Shown piece after piece: positions 1 to 4,897 of a DNA stretch of 5,753 bases. The position numbers were made by a program, and so were the translations under genes. This stretch comes from an uncultured beta proteobacterium (lineage in GTDB: Bacteria; Pseudomonadota; Gammaproteobacteria; Burkholderiales; Burkholderiaceae_C): assembly GCA_903840825.1 (NCBI GenBank), contig CAIMHL010000592.1, forward strand, positions 1-5,753, written 5' to 3'. Under the pieces are notes generated by a model. That model ran no database searches, had not been told where the DNA came from, and saw nothing but the letters and a program-made list of their open reading frames with translations. Numbering within the stretch: position 1 is the stretch's first letter; each line of letters begins with the position of its first letter.

Positions 1-173
1 AGCACCGCGTGTTTGCCAGCGGCGCTGTTTGGGGCATCAACAGCTTTGACCAATGGGGCGTAGAACTGGGCAAAGTGCTGGCCCGAGACGTCGAAGCGCG
101 CCTGTCAAAAGGCGACGTCACCGGTCTGGACGGCTCAACCGCTGGGCTGCTGCAAAAACTGCGGGCTTCTTGA
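1..173 (+). CDS. pgi: Glucose-6-phosphate isomerase, C-terminal end (5' truncated by window)
   Basis: Reading from base 3, 56 codons end at the TGA at 171-173. The fragment contains [14 protein letters not shown], which matches the second PGI family signature (FDQxGVExxK). The lysine, codon 24 of the fragment, is the conserved active-site lysine of the family. PGI interconverts glucose-6-phosphate and fructose-6-phosphate in the cytoplasm. Only about a tenth of the usual ~520-550 residue protein is present; the rest lies upstream of the window. The short tail after the signature ([17 protein letters not shown]) is normal for PGI C-termini. The gene converges on the DUF2783 gene, with 50 bases between the two stops, and has no evident functional tie to the aromatic genes. 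Confidence 0.95.
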   Translation, partial: HRVFASGAVWGINSFDQWGVELGKVLARDVEARLSKGDVTGLDGSTAGLLQKLRAS

Positions 174-223
174 CGCGGCCTGCTAAATTTCTAAACTTTT
201 TCGCCTGCGTCCTGAACACGTGT
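174..223. other. Convergent intergenic gap, no clear terminator
   Basis: This 50-base gap separates the stops of pgi (plus) and the DUF2783 gene (minus). It is locally AT-rich around 184-202. A perfect 10-base palindrome AACACGTGTT (215-224) touches the minus-strand stop, but it has no loop and no flanking T-run, so I do not call it a terminator. Transcripts of both strands would have to end here or run into the neighbouring gene. Confidence 0.4.
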
Positions 224-448
224 TTAAACGCCCTGGCGAGCAATGATCATCGCTTCGCGAAGCACCGACAAATCACCAATGTGGTTGGACAGCAGCAAGA
301 CCAGCTTGGCGTTGACCAGCGAACTTTGCTCGTCGCTCAGGTCGCGGTGGGTGTCGATCAGGGCTTCGTAAAAATCATCTCCAGGCGTGTAGGCCTGAAA
401 ATAACGTTTGCCGGGCTCGGATAAATTGGGTTGCAAATTGAGCGACAT
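224..448 (-). CDS. DUF2783-family small protein
   Basis: This gene encodes 74 residues (MSLNLQPNLS...). The core DDFYEALIDTHRDLSDEQS at about residues 24-42, followed by a predicted helix with NAKLVLLLSNHIGDLSVLREAM, matches my recollection of the DUF2783 family: small uncharacterised proteins encoded next to FAD-dependent aromatic hydroxylases. There is no signal peptide or membrane segment, so it is probably cytoplasmic. The ATG at 448 is chosen because a strong AAGGAG lies 6 bases upstream; a longer frame to 535 would overlap the hydroxylase by 77 bases. The Shine-Dalgarno overlaps the hydroxylase stop (CAATAAGGAG), with a 10-base gap between genes, so translation is probably coupled. The stretch GKRYFQAYTPG (residues 13-23), just before the conserved core, may be an insertion. 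Molecular function is unknown; a role in hydroxylase assembly or activity is inferred from neighbourhood only. Confidence 0.8.
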   Translation of the reverse strand: MSLNLQPNLSEPGKRYFQAYTPGDDFYEALIDTHRDLSDEQSSLVNAKLVLLLSNHIGDLSVLREAMIIARQGV

Positions 449-451
449 GGA

Positions 452-463
452 CGGCTCCTTATT
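452..463 (-). promoter_or_regulatory. Strong ribosome binding site overlapping upstream stop codon
   Basis: On the minus strand the bases read CAATAAGGAGCC, so the TAA that ends the hydroxylase shares bases with the AAGGAG of the small downstream gene. The spacing of 6 bases to ATG at 448 is good. It decides the start of the DUF2783 gene, and it is the best Shine-Dalgarno in this gene group; the two upstream genes have only weak ones. Confidence 0.75.
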
Positions 464-2132
464 GGTCATTTGAGGTAGCGCGGGCCAATGCAGCTTTGAC
501 TGCAAGTGCGTCAAAGTCGCGCCAGCGTGCGGCAATGTGCTGGTCTGGGCGGATCAAATAGACCGACCCAGGCTGGGCATCAAAGCGCTCGGCAAACCTA
601 TTTTTTACATCCACAAATACGCGCAGACCCTCAAGGGCAGTACCCGCTTTGCTCGACACCAGCACCACTTCAATCGGAATCGCGGCATCCGCCAAGGACT
701 TGTAGGTCCGGGCAGTGGCGGCATCGACTTGTGACGGGTCACCGACCAGCACCAGCGCCATGAATTGCTTGCCCACGCGATCGAGCAACCAGAAGTTGTG
801 GCCATCCTCTTGCATCGGCGCGTCATCCATAGCCGCACCGGGCACCATGTTGCCGGAGAACTCGGAGGCGTCCTGTGTATTCAGGCTGGACTCAGCCAGC
901 ACCGTAGGCACCGAAAGGCGCCCTGAATTAACCAGCGTACGTGCAAACGCATGGTCGCGTGCCAGAGTCAGTGTGGCATTGCGAAAGGCCAGTGACATCT
1001 TGCTTTTGGGTGTGATGAAGTCGGAAGAGCGGGTTGAATTTTGCAGGTTGTCGTCTGCGGCAAACACGCGCTCTTCTGAGTAACTGTCCAGCAAACTTGA
1101 GGGCGCTTTGCCTTCAATGACCAGTTTCAGCTTCCAGCACAGGTTGTCGGCATCCTGTATGCCTGAGTTGGCACCCCGCGCGCCAAAGGGCGAGACTTGG
1201 TGCGCCGCATCACCCACAAACAACACGCGCCCGTGGGCAAAGTTGTTCATGCGCCGGCACTGGAAGGTGTACACGCTGACCCACTCCAACTCAAACTCCC
1301 GGTCGTCCCCCAGCATGGCCTTGATGCGGGGAATGACGTTTTCCGGTTTCTTCTCTGTTTCTGGATCAGCTTGCCAACCCAGTTGAAAGTCAATGCGAAA
1401 CACATTGTCGGCCTGGCGATGTAGCAGCACCGACTGACCGGGATGGAAAGGCGGGTCAAACCAGAACCAGCGCTCGGTCGGGAAATCCGCCTTCATCACC
1501 ACATCCGCAATGAGGAAACGGTCCATGAACACTTTGCCGTCCACCTCCAGATTCATCAGGCGTCGGATGCCGCTGCGCGCGCCATCGGCCACGATCAGCC
1601 AATCGGTCTCCAGGCTGTAGAGGCCATCCGGTGTTTCGACCTGCAGGGTGGCGCCATGGCCCTCCGGGTTGACCGACACCACCTTGTTTTTAAACCGCAG
1701 ATCCAAATTAGGTAATTCCTTGGCCCGCGTGATCTCGTATTCCTCCAGGTAATACTGCTGCAGGTTGATCATGCCGGGGCGTTTGTGGTCGTCTTGTGGG
1801 CGCAGGTTGAAGTTGTAAACCTCTTCCTCGTTGAAGAAGGTGCGCCCGACATTCCAGCTTACGCCTTTGTCTACGCATTTATCACCCAAGCCCAGGCGGT
1901 CCAGTACTTCCAGCGTGCGCTTGGCGTAGCAAACCCCGCGCGAACCGAGCGACACCGTGTTGTCATCGTCAAGCACCACCACCGGAATGCCCGATTGGGC
2001 AAGATCAATTGCAGCCGCTAAGCCCACAGGGCCCGCGCCCACGATCACAACGGGATAGCGTTTATCGGCAACGCCACTCTGCTCTGGCGGACGCACGTAG
2101 GCGTAACTCGAATATTGGTAGGTACTCAACAT
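459..2132 (-). CDS. FAD-dependent aromatic monooxygenase (PHBH-type flavoprotein hydroxylase)
   Basis: A 557-residue class A flavoprotein hydroxylase, which would use NAD(P)H and O2 to hydroxylate a phenolic or related aromatic ring in the cytoplasm. Landmarks: Rossmann GxGxxG at residues 32-37 (VGAGPVG), the DG motif ADGARSGIRR at 182-191, and the GD motif GRVLFVGDAAH at 301-311 followed by SPFGARGANSGIQDADN, where the common GGQGxNxG is GARGANSG. Residues from about 430 on look like the thioredoxin-like C-terminal domain of phenol hydroxylase/MhpA relatives and contain no cysteine. Length fits the MhpA-like group (~550). The ATG at 2132 gives the N-terminus MLSTYQYSSYAYVRPPEQ, typical of the group as I recall it. 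An upstream GTG at 2183 would overlap the MBL gene and add atypical residues. The Shine-Dalgarno is weak. It lies 23 bases after the MBL gene and 10 before the DUF2783 gene. The substrate is unknown; automatic naming as 3-(3-hydroxyphenyl)propionate hydroxylase should not be trusted. Confidence 0.88.
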   Translation of the reverse strand: MLSTYQYSSYAYVRPPEQSGVADKRYPVVIVGAGPVGLAAAIDLAQSGIPVVVLDDDNTVSLGSRGVCYAKRTLEVLDRLGLGDKCVDKGVSWNVGRTFFNEEEVYNFNLRPQDDHKRPGMINLQQYYLEEYEITRAKELPNLDLRFKNKVVSVNPEGHGATLQVETPDGLYSLETDWLIVADGARSGIRRLMNLEVDGKVFMDRFLIADVVMKADFPTERWFWFDPPFHPGQSVLLHRQADNVFRIDFQLGWQADPETEKKPENVIPRIKAMLGDDREFELEWVSVYTFQCRRMNNFAHGRVLFVGDAAHQVSPFGARGANSGIQDADNLCWKLKLVIEGKAPSSLLDSYSEERVFAADDNLQNSTRSSDFITPKSKMSLAFRNATLTLARDHAFARTLVNSGRLSVPTVLAESSLNTQDASEFSGNMVPGAAMDDAPMQEDGHNFWLLDRVGKQFMALVLVGDPSQVDAATARTYKSLADAAIPIEVVLVSSKAGTALEGLRVFVDVKNRFAERFDAQPGSVYLIRPDQHIAARWRDFDALAVKAALARATSNDQ

Positions 2133-2155
2133 GGCTGTTGACGCTCTATTTTTAA

Positions 2156-3121
2156 TTACGCAGCGGTCTGCAGGGCGTGCCACATTTCCTGGTCGCGCTC
2201 AGCCGTCCAGATGCGGGGGTGCTTGATGCCACTGGCTTCGTCCACCGCGCGCGTCACGTCAAACGGCAGGCAGTGCTCGTAGATAAAGACCTGACCAAAT
2301 TTGGGGTCCATCGCCTTGCGGCAGTGCGCCATGGCTTGGTTCAGGTTCATGTTTTGGGCCACAGCTTCTTTGGCAGAACTCAACAGTGTGGTCACAAAAT
2401 CACGCGTGTAGGCCAAGCCCTCCTGAACACGCTGCGGACCGACCAAAGCCGGACCACGGCCCGGCACCAGTTTTTCTGGTTGCAAGGCAGCCAGTGCATC
2501 GAGCGTGGCAGGCCACTCCGCCAGTTGGGCGTCGCCGGTGTAGCAGGCGGCATCGGCTTCGACCAGATCGCCCGAGAACAATACCTTCTCTGAGGGCACC
2601 CAGACCACGGTGTCGCCCTTGGTGTGGCCTGCTCCCAAATGCATGATCTTTACTTCAAGCTTGCCCATCCAGAGCGTCATGCTGTCCTTGAACACCAGCG
2701 TTGGCCAGGTCAGGCCGGGGATGGAGTCAAAAGCGTCAAACAGGCGGGGGAAGCGCTCGTACTCAGACTGCATGTCTTGCGCGCCTCGTTCCACGATCAT
2801 CTCGTAGGTCCCTTGGCTGGCAATGATCTCCTGCATGCCGGCCTCTTTGTAGCCAGAAGCGCCCAGCACGCGCACGGCGTGGTAGTGCGAGAGCACCACG
2901 TATTTGATGGGTTTGTCGGTGATCTTGCGAATCTCGGCAATCAGGCTTTGCGCCATCACGGGGGTGGCCAGTGCGTCGCAAATCAGCACCGAGTCTTCGC
3001 CAATGATCACACCGGTGTTGGGGTCACCCTCGGCGGTGTAGGCCCAGCAGTGCTCGGACATCTGGGCAAAGGTGGTCTTTTTGACCTCGAGGTCAGCTTG
3101 CGAGGCGAATTTTTTGGTCAT
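2156..3121 (-). CDS. MBL-fold (metallo-beta-lactamase superfamily) protein with degenerate metal site
   Basis: 321 residues from ATG at 3121. An in-frame TTG at 3133 would add four residues (residue numbers below count from that TTG). MBL landmarks are present in order: an N-terminal beta region with TAEGDPNTGVIIGEDSVLICD (34-54, T34 first, read as two adjoining strands), the motif-1 region VVLSHYHAVRVLG (79-91), GAGHTKGDTVVW (168-179), VLFSGDLVE (184-192) and VPGRGPA (223-229). Two canonical zinc ligands of HxHxDH are missing (V87, R88 replace Asp, His), and the last histidine (PGHGP) is R226. H83, H85, H170 and D189 remain. It may therefore bind a single metal, or none in the usual way. My recollection is that close relatives next to similar hydroxylases share HYHAVR, so this is probably a subfamily trait and not decay. 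Likely cytoplasmic; no signal peptide. It is the first gene of the unit that continues into the hydroxylase. A hydrolase acting on an aromatic intermediate is the natural guess, but the activity is unproven. Confidence 0.85.
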   Translation of the reverse strand: MTKKFASQADLEVKKTTFAQMSEHCWAYTAEGDPNTGVIIGEDSVLICDALATPVMAQSLIAEIRKITDKPIKYVVLSHYHAVRVLGASGYKEAGMQEIIASQGTYEMIVERGAQDMQSEYERFPRLFDAFDSIPGLTWPTLVFKDSMTLWMGKLEVKIMHLGAGHTKGDTVVWVPSEKVLFSGDLVEADAACYTGDAQLAEWPATLDALAALQPEKLVPGRGPALVGPQRVQEGLAYTRDFVTTLLSSAKEAVAQNMNLNQAMAHCRKAMDPKFGQVFIYEHCLPFDVTRAVDEASGIKHPRIWTAERDQEMWHALQTAA

Positions 3122-3171
3122 ATCTTTGTTCAATTAAGTGGGTCTACAGGGCTGGACGCCAAAGCTTTGCG

Positions 3172-3200
3172 ATTTTGAAAGGACGGATGTCTTATGTCAA
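3172..3200 (-). promoter_or_regulatory. Candidate sigma-70 promoter for the MBL-hydroxylase-DUF2783 unit
   Basis: On the minus strand an exact TTGACA (3195-3200) is followed after 17 bases by CAAAAT (3172-3177), a 4/6 match to the -10 box. Transcription would start about 40-45 bases before the ATG at 3121. A competing candidate is TTTAAC (3223-3228) with 17 bases to TTTAAT (3200-3205), which would place the inverted repeat at 3207-3244 across the promoter. Position and spacing are the only support. Confidence 0.35.
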
Positions 3201-3206
3201 TTAAAT

Positions 3207-3244
3207 TGATACATATAAATTTGTTAAACCGCACTTATGTATCA
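3207..3244. promoter_or_regulatory. Putative PaaX operator upstream of the MBL gene (wide inverted repeat)
   Basis: TGATACATA (3207-3215) and its perfect reverse complement TATGTATCA (3236-3244) are separated by 20 bases. The inner heptamers TGATACA and TGTATCA have centres 31 bases apart, about three helical turns, so a dimer could contact one face of the DNA. The same heptamer pair occurs between paaX and paaI, and TGATAC resembles the TGATTC core reported for the E. coli PaaX box. Assignment to PaaX is an inference from this sharing and from paaX being adjacent. Confidence 0.6.
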
Positions 3245-3272
3245 CTTAAGGGCCGGCGTTGCGGGTTTCCCC

Positions 3273-4247
3273 TTAGACCAAGGCACTCAAGGGGTCACGC
3301 ATCTGAAAACGCTCACCCAGCATCGGAAGGGCATTGGGCGTGCTGCCGTTGGCAAGCTTCAAATGCAACCCAAGGTGGCGCTCTGAGGCGACCAAGAGCC
3401 GTCGGTAAATTTCCTTGCACAACAATCGGGCGGCCTGCCCGGGCCAGTGGCTTGGCAGCAAGACATCAGGCAACTCCGGGTCGCGCAGCAGCAAACGGCG
3501 GTAGTCATGAATCAAAAGCGTGCGGAGCAAAAAAGCACTTTCGTCATCAAAGTCCGCTTGCGCATCCAGACGCAGCTGGGTCAGGATAGGGCTGTAGCGG
3601 GCGACAAAATCGCCATACCCACTGGCCAGTTTGTCAAGATTCCAAGCGCGCTTGACCAAGTCAGCATCTTTGGCTGAAAGGCTGGAGCCTGGGTCAGCCG
3701 CCAACAAAGGCATCAAGTGCTTGACGTGCTCACCCAAGCCTTCAACCATGAGCGCATCAAAGGCAGTGTTGAGGTCGGCACTAGGGTGGACAAAACAATC
3801 AGGCCCCAAGGCGCCGAACCCTTGCCAGAAAAAGGCACTGCGCAGGCGATCTCGCGCTTTGGCGTCAAGCTCACCGACCGTAAAAACCAGGCGCCAGCGT
3901 CGGTCCCAAATCGGCGCATGGGAGGCATAAATATGCCTTGCACTTTCCTCAAAACGACGTTGCCCGGCGGGGGTCAGCATGTAATCAGCACGCCTGCCGA
4001 CAGTTTCGGAAGCCAGCCACTCTTCCTTGACCAGTCGAAAAATGGAGGTGCGAATGAGCCGGTCATTCAAGGCCAGCGGTGCCAGCAGGGTAATGAGGCT
4101 GCCCAACCAGATACGCCCACCCCGCGCCAGCACAGCATCGCCAAAAGCTGAAATGATGAGCGACCCCGCTTGCATCCGGCGCTGCTGGCGGAAGTCATCG
4201 AGGTGTTTTTGAATGGGGCTTGGCACGAGGCTGAGTAGGTGGTTCAC
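3273..4247 (-). CDS. paaX: PaaX-family transcriptional repressor of phenylacetate degradation
   Basis: 324 residues, close to the usual ~310 of PaaX. The N-terminal part SPIQKHLDDFRQQRRMQAGSL begins the winged-helix DNA-binding region (about 28-95, including RTSIFRLVKEEWL and a YMLTPAGQRRF wing). WDRRWRLVFTV (114-124) opens the central domain, and the C-terminal PaaX_C region shows LLIHDYRRLLLRDPELPDVLLP (244-265; two adjoining segments). In E. coli and Pseudomonas, PaaX represses paa promoters and is released by phenylacetyl-CoA, the product of PaaK. The gene is divergent from paaI-paaK and precedes the MBL-hydroxylase unit on the same strand. The start is a GTG at 4247 with no clear Shine-Dalgarno; another in-frame GTG lies seven codons further in (4226), just before PSPIQKH, so the N-terminus is uncertain. 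A putative operator overlaps its own candidate promoter, suggesting autoregulation. Confidence 0.93.
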   Translation of the reverse strand: MNHLLSLVPSPIQKHLDDFRQQRRMQAGSLIISAFGDAVLARGGRIWLGSLITLLAPLALNDRLIRTSIFRLVKEEWLASETVGRRADYMLTPAGQRRFEESARHIYASHAPIWDRRWRLVFTVGELDAKARDRLRSAFFWQGFGALGPDCFVHPSADLNTAFDALMVEGLGEHVKHLMPLLAADPGSSLSAKDADLVKRAWNLDKLASGYGDFVARYSPILTQLRLDAQADFDDESAFLLRTLLIHDYRRLLLRDPELPDVLLPSHWPGQAARLLCKEIYRRLLVASERHLGLHLKLANGSTPNALPMLGERFQMRDPLSALV

Positions 4248-4321
4248 AGAAGACCGGCATCTTAATCGGTTTGAGCGTCAGGCTTTTTTCAACTCCGATG
4301 ATTGGGTGCCATTGGGCAGTA

Positions 4322-4349
4322 ATGATACAAACACATTACAAAAAATCAA
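4322..4349 (-). promoter_or_regulatory. Candidate sigma-70 promoter of paaX
   Basis: On the minus strand TTGATT (4344-4349) is followed after 16 bases by TATCAT (4322-4327, 5/6 match to TATAAT). The predicted start is near 4315, giving a leader of roughly 70 bases. The -10 box overlaps the left TGATACA heptamer of the putative operator by five bases, which would let a bound repressor block paaX itself. Confidence 0.45.
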
Positions 4350-4362
4350 AATATATGTATCA
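4323..4362. promoter_or_regulatory. Putative PaaX operator in the paaX-paaI divergent region
   Basis: TGATACA (4323-4329) and its reverse complement TGTATCA (4356-4362) are separated by 26 bases, with centres 33 bases apart, two more than in the copy at 3207-3244. TATGTATCA is identical in both copies. The site overlaps the candidate paaX -10 box and ends just before the candidate paaI -10 box, so one complex could repress both divergent units. Confidence 0.65.
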
Positions 4363-4365
4363 GTT

Positions 4366-4371
4366 TATGAT
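4366..4371 (+). promoter_or_regulatory. Candidate -10 box for paaI-paaK
   Basis: TATGAT matches TATAAT in 5 of 6 positions and lies about 36 bases before the paaI ATG, giving a leader near 30 bases. No good -35 box is present at 16-18 bases upstream, so the promoter may be weak or need an activator. The box overlaps a further TGATACG half-site (4368-4374), which forms GTATCA-N5-TGATAC with the right arm of the operator. Confidence 0.35.
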
Positions 4372-4407
4372 ACGCTCCGTTCTCAAAAACACAACTTTAG
4401 CAAGCCC

Positions 4408-4863
4408 ATGAACGCACAAACCCTTGACCCCCAGGCACTTGCCCAATCTGTTGGCGAAGTGATGTGGTCGCGCGACCGCGCCACCAATGCACTGGGCATG
4501 GAACTCACAGGGATCAAACCAGGCGAAGCATGGCTTTCCATGCTGGTTCGGAGCGATATGGTCAATGGGCATCACATCTGCCACGGCGGCCTGATTTTCA
4601 CCTTGGCCGACAGTGCCTTTGCCTACGCCTGCAACAGCTACAACCTCAATACCGTGGCCTCGGCGTGCCATATTGATTTTTTGGCCCCCGCCAAGGAAGG
4701 CGAAACACTGCAAGCCCACGCCGTTGAGCGCTCGCGTTCGGGTCGCACCGGTGTTTATGACGTGACCGTTAGCACCCCAAGCGGCACCACCGTGGCCTTG
4801 TTTAGGGGCAAAAGCTACCGCATCAGCGGCGAAGTCATTGCCGGTTTGCAGCAAGCAGGTTAA
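4408..4863 (+). CDS. paaI: Hydroxyphenylacetyl-CoA thioesterase PaaI (hotdog fold)
   Basis: 151 residues, a normal length for PaaI (~140-150). The hallmark hotdog segment NGHHICHGGLIFTLADSAFA spans residues 53-72, with HGG at 59-61 and the catalytic aspartate D68 in LADSAFA; the following YACNSYN also matches PaaI. The family hydrolyses phenylacetyl-CoA carrying ring hydroxyls, and is thought to free CoA trapped as dead-end intermediates when the epoxide or ring-opening steps stall. It acts in the cytoplasm, usually as a tetramer. The ATG at 4408 gives the expected N-terminus MNAQTLDPQALAQSVG. The frame is open upstream to 4213, but that stretch contains the promoter region and cannot be coding in practice. 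The Shine-Dalgarno is poor. paaK follows after 34 bases on the same strand, as in many paa operons. Confidence 0.95.
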   Translation: MNAQTLDPQALAQSVGEVMWSRDRATNALGMELTGIKPGEAWLSMLVRSDMVNGHHICHGGLIFTLADSAFAYACNSYNLNTVASACHIDFLAPAKEGETLQAHAVERSRSGRTGVYDVTVSTPSGTTVALFRGKSYRISGEVIAGLQQAG

Positions 4864-4897
4864 AAACAATAACCCATATCAAAGAGAAGACCAGACC

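Larger units (their letters stand above)
3122..3272. other. Intergenic region between paaX and the MBL gene
   Basis: These 151 bases hold an AT-rich core (about 3185-3250) with the wide inverted repeat and the candidate promoters noted separately. The spacing is too long for a simply translation-linked operon, so paaX and the MBL unit probably have separate promoters, though read-through from paaX is possible because no convincing terminator is seen. Confidence 0.55.
4248..4407. other. Divergent regulatory region between paaX and paaI
   Basis: These 160 bases separate the two divergent starts. The half nearest paaX (4248-4320) is ordinary sequence and would be the paaX leader. The half nearest paaI (4321-4380) is strongly AT-rich and holds the operator repeat and both promoter candidates. 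No hairpin followed by a convincing T-run is seen. Confidence 0.7.

Noticed and set aside
215..224. Perfect palindrome AACACGTGTT between pgi and the DUF2783 gene
   Set aside because: It cannot form a looped stem of useful length, has no T-run, and a 10-base palindrome can occur by chance; no regulator is suggested by the context.
224..535. Longer 103-residue version of the DUF2783 gene
   Set aside because: It overlaps the hydroxylase by 77 bases, while ATG 448 has a strong, correctly spaced AAGGAG and begins the conserved part.
459..2183. Longer hydroxylase reading from a GTG at 2183
   Set aside because: It would overlap the MBL gene by 28 bases and add 17 residues that do not resemble the family N-terminus; ATG 2132 gives the typical start.
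3131..3133. TTG start for the MBL gene
   Set aside because: An in-frame ATG four codons later fits the family N-terminus (MTKKFASQ), and neither start has a clear Shine-Dalgarno, so the ATG is preferred.
2624..3178. 184-codon open frame on the plus strand opposite the MBL gene
   Set aside because: It is antisense to a gene with clear family motifs and has no recognisable product.
3247..3275. Inverted repeat TAAGGG...CCCTTA at the end of paaX, considered as a terminator
   Set aside because: Only 6 bases pair, the loop is 17 bases and no T-run follows on the minus strand.
4274..4289. AGC-GTCAG-GCT followed by a T-run, considered as a plus-strand terminator
   Set aside because: The stem has three base pairs, and there is no plus-strand gene upstream that would need it.
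4213..4407. 65-codon N-terminal extension of PaaI
   Set aside because: This frame crosses the operator and promoter region and even part of paaX; the encoded residues are low-complexity and unlike PaaI.
4360..4869. 169-codon open frame on the minus strand opposite paaI
   Set aside because: It lies wholly antisense to the well supported paaI, and its protein has no recognisable domain.
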